Below are positions 53,825 to 61,757 of a stretch of 64,000 nucleotides of DNA, piece by piece. The stretch comes from Spirillospora albida. GTDB taxonomy: Bacteria; Actinomycetota; Actinomycetes; Streptosporangiales; Streptosporangiaceae. The translations under genes and the position numbers were made by a program. The DNA lies in assembly GCF_000718255.1 (NCBI RefSeq), contig NZ_JOFJ01000005.1, positions 428,052-492,051 on the forward strand. Reading direction: 5' to 3'. How positions within the stretch are numbered: position 1 is the first letter of the stretch; every line of letters begins with the position of its first letter. The notes beneath the pieces were generated by a model, which saw only the letters and a program-made list of their open reading frames with translations, was not told where the DNA came from and searched no databases.

Positions 53825-56067
53825 TCGCCGCCCGGTGTCGCCGGTCCCTGCTCGGCCGCGTCGGCCCGGCCGCGCTCCCAGCCGCTCCGCATGTTCGCTA
53901 GTTGCCGCCGCAGGGCCTCGGGGTCCCGCTCGTCCGGTGCGCGCGCGTCGCCGGACGGGCCGTCCAGGAGCTGCGGCGCGAGGTTCTGCTGCCGCCTGCG
54001 CCGGGGCAGCACCGATCCGTCGTCCACGGCGGAAGGCTCCGCGGTGCTCGCGGGCTCGGGGCCGGTCACCGGTTCGGGGTCCCTCACCGGCTCGGGTTCG
54101 TCCCGGCGCGGGGGCCCGTCGGCGGGAGCCGGAATGGCGGCGAGCCGCGGCTGGACCCCCGTTCCGCCGTCCTCGGCCGGGGCGTCCACGATGAGCGTGC
54201 GCGGGAGGAGGACGATCGCCGTGACGCCGCCGTACGGGGACGGCCGCAGCGTGACCCGGACGCCGTGGCGGGCGGCCAGGCGGGCGACGACGAACAGGCC
54301 GAGCTGCGCCGAGTCGTCCAGGATGAGCTCCGGGGCCGTCTCCAGCAGCTCGTTCAGCCGGGTCAGCTCCGCGGGGGGCAGCCCGAGGCCCCGGTCCTCG
54401 ATCTCGATGACGAAGCCGTTCGGGACGTCCTCGCCCGTGACGCGGACCGGCGTGTCCGGCGGCGAGTACACGGCGGCGTTCTCGATCAGTTCCGCGAGCA
54501 GGTGGATCGTGTCGGCGACCGCGCGGCCCGACAGCGCCGCACGGCCCATCGGCACGACCTCAACGCGCGTGTAGTCCTCGATCTCGGACGCGGCGGCGCG
54601 CGTCACGTCCATCAGCCGGACCGGGTGCCGCCACGTCCGGCCCGACGGGCGGCCCGACAGGATGACCAGCCCCTCCGCGTGCCGCCGCATCCGCGTCGCG
54701 AGGTGGTCGAGTTCGAACAGCGCGGCCAGCTCGTCCGGGTCCTCGGTACGGCGCTGCATCCGCTCCAGCATCCCGAGGAGCCGCTGCAGCAGCGACTGGT
54801 TCCGGCGCGCGAGCGTCGCGAACACGTCGTTGAGCCGCCGGTGCGCGGCCGCCTCGCCGGCGGACGCGCGGATCACGGCGCGGCGCGCCTCGGTGAACGC
54901 CGCGTCGATGCGGCCGATCTCGGTGACGGTGTACCCGCCCCCCGGCGGCCCCGGCTCCTCCTCCGGGACGGGCTCGCCGCGGCGGGCGGCCTCGCCGATC
55001 GCCGGGAGGCCCGCGGTGAACGCCGTCACGGCGCCCGCCACGCCGCGGCTCTCCCGGATCAGGCCGCGTCCCATCCGGACGGCTACGACGATGGCGACGA
55101 CCACCACGAGGAGGCCCGCGCCGCCCGCGAGCGCGAGCCGGTACAGCCCCGCGTCGCCCTCCGCCGCGATCCGCTCCGTCGTCGCGGCCCGCATCCCCGC
55201 CGACAGCCCGGCCAGCTCGTCGTTGACCGCCTCCGTCGCGGTGTGCCAGGCGCCGATGTCGACGGGCGGGCGGCCCTCCGTCGGGCCCGCCTCCAGCAGG
55301 CGCCCCTCCATCTGGCGGAACAACCAGTACTCGGGGCCGTTGAGGATCCGGTCGTAGCGGACGCGGACGTCGGCGGGCAGCCGGCGCGACGCGTCCGCGT
55401 AGAGGAACTCGCGGGTCGTCGCGAACCCGGCCAGCCGGCGGTGCTCGCCGGCGGTGACCCTGCCGTCCGCGAGGGCGCCGGTGACCAGCGCGTCCTCCCG
55501 CGCGAGGTTCTCCCTGGCGCGCTCCATCCAGAGCAGGACGCGCGAGTCGCGCATGATCCGCGGGTCGTCGGACCGGACCTCGCCGTAGATCTCGGACGCG
55601 CCGTCGATGAGCGATGTGTAGCGGTCCAACGCGAGGTCCCGGCTCATCCGCCGCTGGTCGACCGTCCGGCGGATCACCTCCAGGTCACCGAGGACGTCGA
55701 CGAGGTCGTCCATCCGGCGCAGCGTCTCCGAGCCCGCCGTCTCGCGGACGTCCGGGTCGGCCGCGGCGCGCCGGAACGCCGCCCGCGCCCGGTCGGTCTG
55801 CGCGCGCTGGGCGTCGAACCCCGAGCGCCCGATCGTGGCGTCGTCGCCGAGGAACGACAGCGACATGCGGCGCTCGGCCTGGAGCGCGCCGACGACCGCG
55901 TCGGCCGGCCCGATCACCCGCTCGTTGAACGCCCGCGCGCGGGTCTGCCGGAGGCTGTCGCCGAGCGTGGTCGCCGCCGCGAAGTACCAGAGCGCCATCA
56001 GCGCCGCGATCGGCGGGGCCAGCAGGAAAACGATCTTCGTCCTGACCGACCTGCTCCCCCGGACCAT
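53821..56067 (-). CDS. NIT-domain sensor histidine kinase (conservon CvnA-type)
   Basis: 748 residues. A transmembrane helix at about 12-32 (IVFLLAPPIAALMALWYFAAA) and another near 307-328 flank a large extracytoplasmic nitrate/nitrite-sensing-like (NIT) domain, visible from VGALQAERRMSLSFLGDDA. After a HAMP-like segment, RLNDVFATLARRNQSLLQRL and MQRRTEDPDELAALFELDHL replace the usual H-box; MRRHAEGLVILSG carries the likely phospho-acceptor region. The ATPase part has HLLAELIENAAVYSPPDTPV (N-box), EDRGLGL and SAQLGLFVVARLA. The C-terminal 130 residues are disordered (Pro/Glu-rich). This is the standard CvnA architecture. It is followed by DUF742 with an ATGA overlap. Whether it truly phosphorylates is not known for this family. 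Confidence 0.93.
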   Translation of the reverse strand: MVRGSRSVRTKIVFLLAPPIAALMALWYFAAATTLGDSLRQTRARAFNERVIGPADAVVGALQAERRMSLSFLGDDATIGRSGFDAQRAQTDRARAAFRRAAADPDVRETAGSETLRRMDDLVDVLGDLEVIRRTVDQRRMSRDLALDRYTSLIDGASEIYGEVRSDDPRIMRDSRVLLWMERARENLAREDALVTGALADGRVTAGEHRRLAGFATTREFLYADASRRLPADVRVRYDRILNGPEYWLFRQMEGRLLEAGPTEGRPPVDIGAWHTATEAVNDELAGLSAGMRAATTERIAAEGDAGLYRLALAGGAGLLVVVVAIVVAVRMGRGLIRESRGVAGAVTAFTAGLPAIGEAARRGEPVPEEEPGPPGGGYTVTEIGRIDAAFTEARRAVIRASAGEAAAHRRLNDVFATLARRNQSLLQRLLGMLERMQRRTEDPDELAALFELDHLATRMRRHAEGLVILSGRPSGRTWRHPVRLMDVTRAAASEIEDYTRVEVVPMGRAALSGRAVADTIHLLAELIENAAVYSPPDTPVRVTGEDVPNGFVIEIEDRGLGLPPAELTRLNELLETAPELILDDSAQLGLFVVARLAARHGVRVTLRPSPYGGVTAIVLLPRTLIVDAPAEDGGTGVQPRLAAIPAPADGPPRRDEPEPVRDPEPVTGPEPASTAEPSAVDDGSVLPRRRRQQNLAPQLLDGPSGDARAPDERDPEALRRQLANMRSGWERGRADAAEQGPATPGGE

Positions 56068-56212
56068 CCCGCCTCCCCACCGCCGGTGCCCCGGCCGCCG
56101 ATCCGGGCAGGCCTATGACGCACCTCACGCCCCCTTGAGCAATCGGAAGGTAGCGAACCCGGCCGCGACATTCGCGTGGTTTGCGGGAAAAGCGGCGATT
56201 GTTACGTTTGCG

Positions 56213-57892
56213 TTACGCGCCGGGCGGCTCCGTCCCCTTCCCCGAGGTGCCGCCCGTCCGTTCCGGCACCCGCGGATAGTGCAGATCGAACGCCGGCCGC
56301 TCGGACCGGATCCGCGGGATCGACGTGAAGTTGTGCCGCGGCGGCGGGCACGACGTCGCCCATTCCAGCGAGTTGCCGTACCCCCAGGGATCGTCCACCG
56401 CGACCCGGGGCGCGTGCCGGGCCGTCCGGTACACGTTGTAGAGGAAAAACAGCGTGGACACGCCGAGGATCAGCGCGCCCGCGCTCGACACCCGGTTCAG
56501 CGTCGTGAACTCCTCCGCATAGTCCGCGTACCGCCGCGGCATGCCCTGCACCCCCAGCCAGTGCTGGACGAGGAACGTCGTGTGGAAACCGACGAACAGG
56601 AACCAGAAATGGACCTTCCCCCACCCTTCGCTCAGCATCCTCCCGGTCATCTTCGGCCACCAGAAGTAGAAGCCCGCGAACATCGCGAACACGACCGTCC
56701 CGAAGACCACGTAGTGGAAGTGCGCCACGACGAAGTAGGAGTCGTGCGCCTGAAAGTCCAGCGGCGGTGACGCCAGGATCACCCCGGTCAGCCCGCCGAA
56801 CAGGAACGTCACGAGGAACCCGATCGCGAAGAGCATCGGCGTCTCGACGCTGATCGACCCGCGCCACATCGTGCCCGCCCAGTTGAAGAACTTCACCCCG
56901 GTCGGCACCGCGATGAGGAACGACATGAACGAGAAGAACGGCAGCAGCACCCGTCCGGTGGTGAACATGTGGTGCGCCCACACCGTCATCGACAGCCCCG
57001 CGATGAGGATCGTCGCCCCGACCATCCCGAAGTAGCCGAACAGCGGCTTGCGGCTGAACACCGGGATGACCTCGGTGATGATGCCGAAGAACGGCAGCGC
57101 GATGATGTAGACCTCGGGATGGCCGAAGAACCAGAACAGGTGCTGCCACATGAGCGCCCCGCCGCTCTCCGCGTCGAACACGTGCGATCCGAACCGCCGG
57201 TCCGACTCCAGGACGAGCAGCGCCGCCGCCAGCACCGGGAACGCCATCAGCACGAGCACGCTCGTGAGCAGGATGTTCCAGGTGAAGATCGGCATCCGGA
57301 ACATCGTCATCCCCGGCGCCCGCATCCCGATGATCGTCGTGATGAAGTTGACCGCGCCGAGGATCGTCCCGAACCCGGACAGCGCCAGCCCCATGATCCA
57401 CAGGTCCGCGCCCACCCCCGGCGACCGGATGTCGCTCGTCAGCGGCGCGTAGGCCGTCCACCCGAAGGCCGCCGACCCGCCCGGCGTGACGAACGACGCG
57501 AAGACGATGAGCCCGCCCAGCAGGAACAGCCAGTAGCTCAGCATGTTGAGCCGCGGGAACGCCACGTCCGGCGACCCGATCTGCAGGGGCATGATGACGT
57601 TCGCGAACCCCACGAACAGCGGCGTCGCGAACAGCAGCAGCATCACGGTGCCGTGCATCGTGAACAACTGGTTGAACTGCTCGTTGCCGACGAGCTGCCT
57701 CCCGGGTTCGGCGAGCTCCCCGCGCAGCACCATGGCCATGACGCCGGCCAGCAGGAAGAACGCGAACGACGTGATCAGATACAGGTATCCGATCACCTTG
57801 TGGTCGGTGGCGGTCAGCCAGGACACCAGAACCGCGCCCCGGGGACGCCGCTCCGCCGGCGCCTCGGGAAGCGGACGGCCGAGAAGGACCAT
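56213..57892 (-). CDS. ctaD: Cytochrome c oxidase subunit I (aa3 type), stand-alone
   Basis: 559 residues with about twelve membrane spans. It reduces oxygen at the haem a3-CuB centre. CuB/haem ligands are visible in WFFGHPEVYIIALP (His-Pro-Glu-Val-Tyr, with the His-Tyr crosslink) and VWAHHMFTTG. The haem a ligands are in LFTMHGTVMLLLF near 75 and AHFHYVVFG. The K/D-channel segment FGTILGAVNFITTIIGMRAP is normal. ATG 57892 has GGGAG at good spacing. No ctaC, ctaE or qcr gene is close, so this is a second or orphan copy next to the primary operon elsewhere. Such extra ctaD copies are common in actinomycetes. A short inverted repeat GGAGG-AATC-CCTCC lies upstream at 57916-57930. Confidence 0.94.
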   Translation of the reverse strand: MVLLGRPLPEAPAERRPRGAVLVSWLTATDHKVIGYLYLITSFAFFLLAGVMAMVLRGELAEPGRQLVGNEQFNQLFTMHGTVMLLLFATPLFVGFANVIMPLQIGSPDVAFPRLNMLSYWLFLLGGLIVFASFVTPGGSAAFGWTAYAPLTSDIRSPGVGADLWIMGLALSGFGTILGAVNFITTIIGMRAPGMTMFRMPIFTWNILLTSVLVLMAFPVLAAALLVLESDRRFGSHVFDAESGGALMWQHLFWFFGHPEVYIIALPFFGIITEVIPVFSRKPLFGYFGMVGATILIAGLSMTVWAHHMFTTGRVLLPFFSFMSFLIAVPTGVKFFNWAGTMWRGSISVETPMLFAIGFLVTFLFGGLTGVILASPPLDFQAHDSYFVVAHFHYVVFGTVVFAMFAGFYFWWPKMTGRMLSEGWGKVHFWFLFVGFHTTFLVQHWLGVQGMPRRYADYAEEFTTLNRVSSAGALILGVSTLFFLYNVYRTARHAPRVAVDDPWGYGNSLEWATSCPPPRHNFTSIPRIRSERPAFDLHYPRVPERTGGTSGKGTEPPGA

Positions 57893-57986
57893 GCCGGACT
57901 CCCAGGGGGAAGGAGGGATTCCTCCACTATTCGCCCGGCCCGGTTGGGACGCAAGGCGTTGCGAGTGACCCGCCTAGACTGGACAG

Positions 57987-58505
57987 ATGGAACGCGTGCT
58001 GGTCAGCTCCTGCCTCGCCGGACGCCCGGTCCGCTACGACGGCGGCGCCCGGCCCGTGGCGTCCGGCGTCTTCGACCGCTGGCGGTCCGAGGGCCGCCTC
58101 GTCCCGGTCTGCCCGGAGGTCTCCGGCGGGCTCCCCGTCCCGCGCCCGCCCGCCGAGATCGTCGGCGGCGACGGCACGGCCGTCCTGGACGGCACCGCCC
58201 GCGTCCTGGCGAACACCGGAGAGGACGTCACCGCCGCGTTCCTCCAGGGCGCCCGGCAGGCCCTCGACGCCGCGCGGCGCGCCGGCGTCCGCGTCGCCGT
58301 CCTGAAGGAGTCCAGCCCGTCCTGCGGGACGGCGCGGATCTACGACGGCACCTTCACCGGCAGGACGGTCCCCGGCCACGGGGTGACGACGGCCCTTCTG
58401 GAACGGGCGGGCATCCGTGTGTTCCCCGAAGGCGATCTGGAGGCCGCGGCCGCCTTCATCGCCGCCCTGGAAGAGGCGGACCGGCCCCGGCACGGGAGGC
58501 CGTAA
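57987..58505 (+). CDS. DUF523 family protein
   Basis: 172 residues, DUF523 alone. The typical start VLVSSCLAGRPVRYDGG has Cys in SSCL, a second conserved Cys is in VCPEVSGGLPVPRPP, and a third in ESSPSCGTARIYDGTF. These Cys residues suggest iron-sulfur or thiolation chemistry in the family, though the function is unproven. The C-terminus is a short helix. ATG 57987 is the natural start, divergent from ctaD. A second, larger DUF523 protein (with DUF1722) lies at 60740. Confidence 0.92.
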   Translation: MERVLVSSCLAGRPVRYDGGARPVASGVFDRWRSEGRLVPVCPEVSGGLPVPRPPAEIVGGDGTAVLDGTARVLANTGEDVTAAFLQGARQALDAARRAGVRVAVLKESSPSCGTARIYDGTFTGRTVPGHGVTTALLERAGIRVFPEGDLEAAAAFIAALEEADRPRHGRP

Positions 58506-58582
58506 ACATCCGGTAATCGGTTTCGGCCAAGCTGAGCGACAGCGAGGCGGACGGACCGCCCTCCGAGTGACGAGGTGCCGAC

Positions 58583-59146
58583 ATGCGCAAGTTCAAGGTG
58601 CAGATCCAGACCACCGTCGACGGCTACATGGCCGGCCCGAACGGCGAGATGGACTGGATGACCTTCCCCTGGACCGACGACATCAACGCCTACATCGACG
58701 CGCTGACCGAGGCGGTCGACTGCATCGTGCTGGGCCGCAACCTCGCCGAGGGCTTCATCCCCGCCTGGGAGGCCGGCCCCGAGGGCGAGGACCAGAAGTC
58801 CATCGACTTCATGAACGACACGCCCAAGGTGGTGATCTCCAACTCGCTCACCGCGTCCCCCTGGAAGAACGCCGAGGTCGCCGGCGGCGACCTGGCGGAG
58901 ACGATCAACGGCCTGAAGGCCCGTCCGGGCGGCGACATCATCACCTACGGCGGCGGCACGCTCGTGCGCGACCTGATCGCCGCGGACCTCCTCGACGAGA
59001 TCCACCTCTTCGTCAACCCGTCCGCGATCGGCACCGGAATGCCGGTCTTCCCGACACTGGACGGCCCCAAGCGCCTCCGCCTGGTAGGCGCCCGCCCCTT
59101 CGAGTGCGGCATCACCGCCCTCCACTACGAGCCCGTCCGCGACTGA
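58583..59146 (+). CDS. Dihydrofolate-reductase-family protein (RibD C-terminal-like)
   Basis: 187 residues. The family N-terminus RKFKVQIQTTVDGYMAGPNG, the glycine turn VLGRNLAEGF, VVISNSLTASPW, IITYGGGTLVRDLIAADLLD and IHLFVNPSAIGTGMPVFP match the YyaP/RibD-C dihydrofolate reductase superfamily used by many actinomycete proteins. It is not the folate DHFR itself, because the folate Asp/Glu site and length differ. NADPH binding is expected; the substrate is unknown. ATG 58583 follows GAGGTG. It stands alone between two hairpins. Confidence 0.9.
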   Translation: MRKFKVQIQTTVDGYMAGPNGEMDWMTFPWTDDINAYIDALTEAVDCIVLGRNLAEGFIPAWEAGPEGEDQKSIDFMNDTPKVVISNSLTASPWKNAEVAGGDLAETINGLKARPGGDIITYGGGTLVRDLIAADLLDEIHLFVNPSAIGTGMPVFPTLDGPKRLRLVGARPFECGITALHYEPVRD

Positions 59147-59148
59147 TC

Positions 59149-59189
59149 GCGACCGGGCCTCGCGAACCCGCTTCGGGAGGCCCGGTCGC
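59149..59189. terminator. Bidirectional terminator between DHFR-like gene and photolyase
   Basis: Thirteen-base perfect arms GCGACCGGGCCTC and GAGGCCCGGTCGC separated by a 15-base loop. It lies directly after the DHFR-like stop and 33 bp past the convergent photolyase stop. Confidence 0.75.
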
Positions 59190-59221
59190 CGTCCGCGCCC
59201 GGGGGGACGGATTCGCCCGAC

Positions 59222-60514
59222 TCAGTCGATATCGATGATGGGCAGGGGATAGGACCTCGACCGCCTTTCCTCGACCGGCAGAGTCCAGGGGCGATGGACG
59301 CGCGAACCGTCGATGCCGGCGAGTTCGGGCACGTACCGGCGGACGTAGTCGCCCCGGGGGTCGAAGCGGGCCGCCTGGCGGAGCGGATTCATGGCCTGGC
59401 CCGGCCGCGTGCTGTTCCCGGTGCCGGCGACCCACTGCCAGTTGCCCGCGTTGTCGGCGACGTCGCCGTCGACGAGCCCGCCGTTGAAGTGCTCCAGGCC
59501 GTGCCGCCAGTCGATCCCGAGGCTGCGGATCAGGAACGACGCCGTGATCAGGCGAGCGCGGTTGTGCATGAACCCCTCGGCGCGCAGCTGCCGCATGCCC
59601 GCGTCCACGACCGGCACCCCCGTCAGGCCCTCACACCAGGCGCCGAGCGCGTCCTCGTCCTGGTTCCACCGGTGCCCGCGCGGCCGGTAGTCGGCCCTCG
59701 CGAGGGCCGGGAACGCGGCGGCGACCTGATGGTGGAAGTCCCGCCAGGCGAGCTGGCGCCGGAAGCCTTCCGGTCCCGCCTCCGCCACCTCCCGAGGCGA
59801 GACGCAGCCGAACTTCAGATAGGGACTGAGCCGGGAGGTGGAGTCGGCGGCGAGATCATCACGGGCCCGGTCGTAGTCCGCGGCGGAGTCGCGCAGCCAC
59901 TTGGCCATGCGCCGCCGTCCCGCCCCTTCACCACCGGACGCCACATCCGGGGACGGCACTCCGGAGACCAGATCGGCGGCCCCCGGGATCTCGCCGGGCT
60001 CCACGCCGGGCGGCAGGCGGAGCGCCTTGGGCGCGTCCGCGATCGGACGCCACCGCGCCGCCTCCCAGGCACGCCAGTACGGCGTGAACACCCGGTAGTG
60101 GTCACCGCCCACCGGGACGAGCTCACCAGGGGGGACGACCGTGATGCCCGGATGCGCCGATACGTCCAGGCCGAGCGCGCGGAGCCCGGCGAGCCGGCGC
60201 CTGCCGAACGCCGACCGCTCGTCCGCGAGGCACAGCGTTTCCGCCCCCGTCCGCTGTACCAGCCGGGCGATCTCCGTGACCGGATCACCGCGGCGCACCA
60301 CCAGATCACCGCCGAGGCGGCGCAGCGACGCCCGGAGATCGGCAAGGCTCTCCAGCAGGAACCGGACACGGTTCGGTACGGCGAACGACCCCTTCAAGAT
60401 CTCCTCATCGAGGACGAAGACCGGTACGACGTGTTCCGCCCGGCATGCGGCGGCGAGTGCGGGATTGTCGCGAATCCGCAGGTCACGAGTGAACAGCATG
60501 ATCGAGGTACGCAT
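59222..60514 (-). CDS. phr: Deoxyribodipyrimidine photolyase (class I CPD photolyase/cryptochrome family)
   Basis: 430 residues. It repairs pyrimidine dimers with blue light. The N-terminal antenna domain starts TSIMLFTRDLRIRDNPALAA. The FAD domain has STSRLSPYLKFGCVSPREVA (positions about 245-265), WRDFHHQVAAAFP, RWNQDEDALGAWCEGLTG, GVPVVDAGMRQLRAEGFMHNRAR (in parts, about 300-325), and WRHGLEHFNGGLVDGDVADN with NWQWVAGTG. The tryptophan and Asn residues for electron transfer and FAD binding are intact. ATG 60514 has GGAAGGAG upstream; longer frames upstream are not coding. It is divergent from a YbgA-like DUF523-DUF1722 gene, a well known photolyase neighbour. Confidence 0.94.
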   Translation of the reverse strand: MRTSIMLFTRDLRIRDNPALAAACRAEHVVPVFVLDEEILKGSFAVPNRVRFLLESLADLRASLRRLGGDLVVRRGDPVTEIARLVQRTGAETLCLADERSAFGRRRLAGLRALGLDVSAHPGITVVPPGELVPVGGDHYRVFTPYWRAWEAARWRPIADAPKALRLPPGVEPGEIPGAADLVSGVPSPDVASGGEGAGRRRMAKWLRDSAADYDRARDDLAADSTSRLSPYLKFGCVSPREVAEAGPEGFRRQLAWRDFHHQVAAAFPALARADYRPRGHRWNQDEDALGAWCEGLTGVPVVDAGMRQLRAEGFMHNRARLITASFLIRSLGIDWRHGLEHFNGGLVDGDVADNAGNWQWVAGTGNSTRPGQAMNPLRQAARFDPRGDYVRRYVPELAGIDGSRVHRPWTLPVEERRSRSYPLPIIDID

Positions 60515-60546
60515 CGTCCACGCTCCTTCCCGCCCAGCCCGCGCCC

Positions 60547-60578
60547 GCACATCCGGGGACGCACATCCGGGGACGCAC
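60547..60578. repeat. Short tandem repeat upstream of photolyase
   Basis: A 14-base unit GCACATCCGGGGAC occurs twice in direct succession with a partial third (GCAC). It lies 33-64 bp upstream of the photolyase start, so it could act as an activator-binding repeat. Confidence 0.6.
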
Positions 60579-60739
60579 CTCACCGGCCGCGCGTGGGCCG
60601 AATCCCGGCCGCCCGCATGTTGAAGCAGCTCATCCCAGGGGACAGACCTGGACATGGTCATTGGAGACGGCGCCGGCGGAGCGCGGCACACCCTTCGCGC
60701 TCCCGCCCGTCACCACGCGGCGGGACCGCCGGAGTCGCC

Positions 60740-61741
60740 ATGACCCCGCCCAAGCCGCCACCCGGACCCGCCGCGGAACCCGGCCATCCGCGTCCCCGGC
60801 TCGCCGTGTCCAGCTGCCTGCTGGGCGAACCGGTCCGCTACAACGGCGGCCACAGCCGCGACCGGTTCCTGACCGGCCCCCTCCACCGGCACGTCGACTG
60901 GGTGCCCATCTGCCCCGAGGTGGAGATCGGGCTCGGTGTCCCGCGTCCGACCCTGCGTCTTCTCACCAACGGACGGGTGGTCGCCAAGGAGGGGACCGCC
61001 GATCACACGGAGGCGATGACAGCCCTCGCGGGCGACCGGCTCCCCGACCTCGCCGACGTCGACGGGTACGTGTTCAAGTCCCGCTCGCCCAGCTGCGGAC
61101 TGATGAGCCTGCCGCGCCACGCGTCCGGCCTGCCCGGCGAACGCACCGACGGGCAGCCGGTAGACCGGCGCGGTCGCGGCGTGTTCGCCGACCGCGTCAC
61201 GACCGCCCTTCCGGACCTTCCCGCCGAGGAGGACGGCCGCCTCAACGACCCCGTCCTGCGCGAGCACTTCGTCGAGCGGATCTTCGCCCAGGCCAGGCTC
61301 CGCGCGTTCTTCGACGGCGACTGGCGCCCCCGCGACCTCGTCGCGTTCCACACGCGGCACAAGCTGCAGATCCTCGCCCATGATCCGTCCTCCTACCGGG
61401 CGATGGGACGGATCGTGGCCCAGGCGGGCACCCGCGACCGCGCCGGCCTGGAGGCCGAGTACCGGCACGCCTTGGCGGCGGCGCTCGCCGTCCGCTCCAG
61501 CCGCGGCCGCAACGCGAACGCGCTGTCGCACGTCTTCAGCCCGTTGAGCGACCACCTGAACGAGGCCCGGCGCCGCGACATCGTGGCCGCCATCGAGTCC
61601 TACCGCCGGGGGGAGGCGCCCCTCAGCGTGCCGGTGGCCCTGCTGCGCCACCACGCCGAAGGCGAAGACCTCACCTACCTCGCCGAGCAGACCTATCTGG
61701 ACCCCTTCCCCGCCGACCTCATCCTGCGCCACCACCTCTGA
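60740..61741 (+). CDS. DUF523-DUF1722 protein (YbgA-like)
   Basis: 333 residues. Residues 20-165 are a DUF523 domain with Cys in RLAVSSCLLGEPVRYNGG, VPICPEVEIGLGVPRP and SPSCGLMSLP. Residues 185-330 are the DUF1722 (YbgA) domain: FVERIFAQARLRAFFDGDWR, LVAFHTRHKLQILAHDPSSYR and NEARRRDIVAAIESYRRGEA. In E. coli ybgA is cotranscribed with phr, and this gene is divergent from phr here, which supports a link with light or DNA repair. ATG 60740 has GGAG seven bases upstream. It is followed 16 bp later by the MMPL transporter gene, so those two may be an operon. The function is unknown. Confidence 0.92.
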   Translation: MTPPKPPPGPAAEPGHPRPRLAVSSCLLGEPVRYNGGHSRDRFLTGPLHRHVDWVPICPEVEIGLGVPRPTLRLLTNGRVVAKEGTADHTEAMTALAGDRLPDLADVDGYVFKSRSPSCGLMSLPRHASGLPGERTDGQPVDRRGRGVFADRVTTALPDLPAEEDGRLNDPVLREHFVERIFAQARLRAFFDGDWRPRDLVAFHTRHKLQILAHDPSSYRAMGRIVAQAGTRDRAGLEAEYRHALAAALAVRSSRGRNANALSHVFSPLSDHLNEARRRDIVAAIESYRRGEAPLSVPVALLRHHAEGEDLTYLAEQTYLDPFPADLILRHHL

Positions 61742-61757
61742 CCCCGCAAGGAGACCC

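Noticed and set aside
58583..59146. Folate dihydrofolate reductase (folA)
   Set aside because: Sequence blocks match the YyaP/RibD-C group, and no thyA lies nearby.
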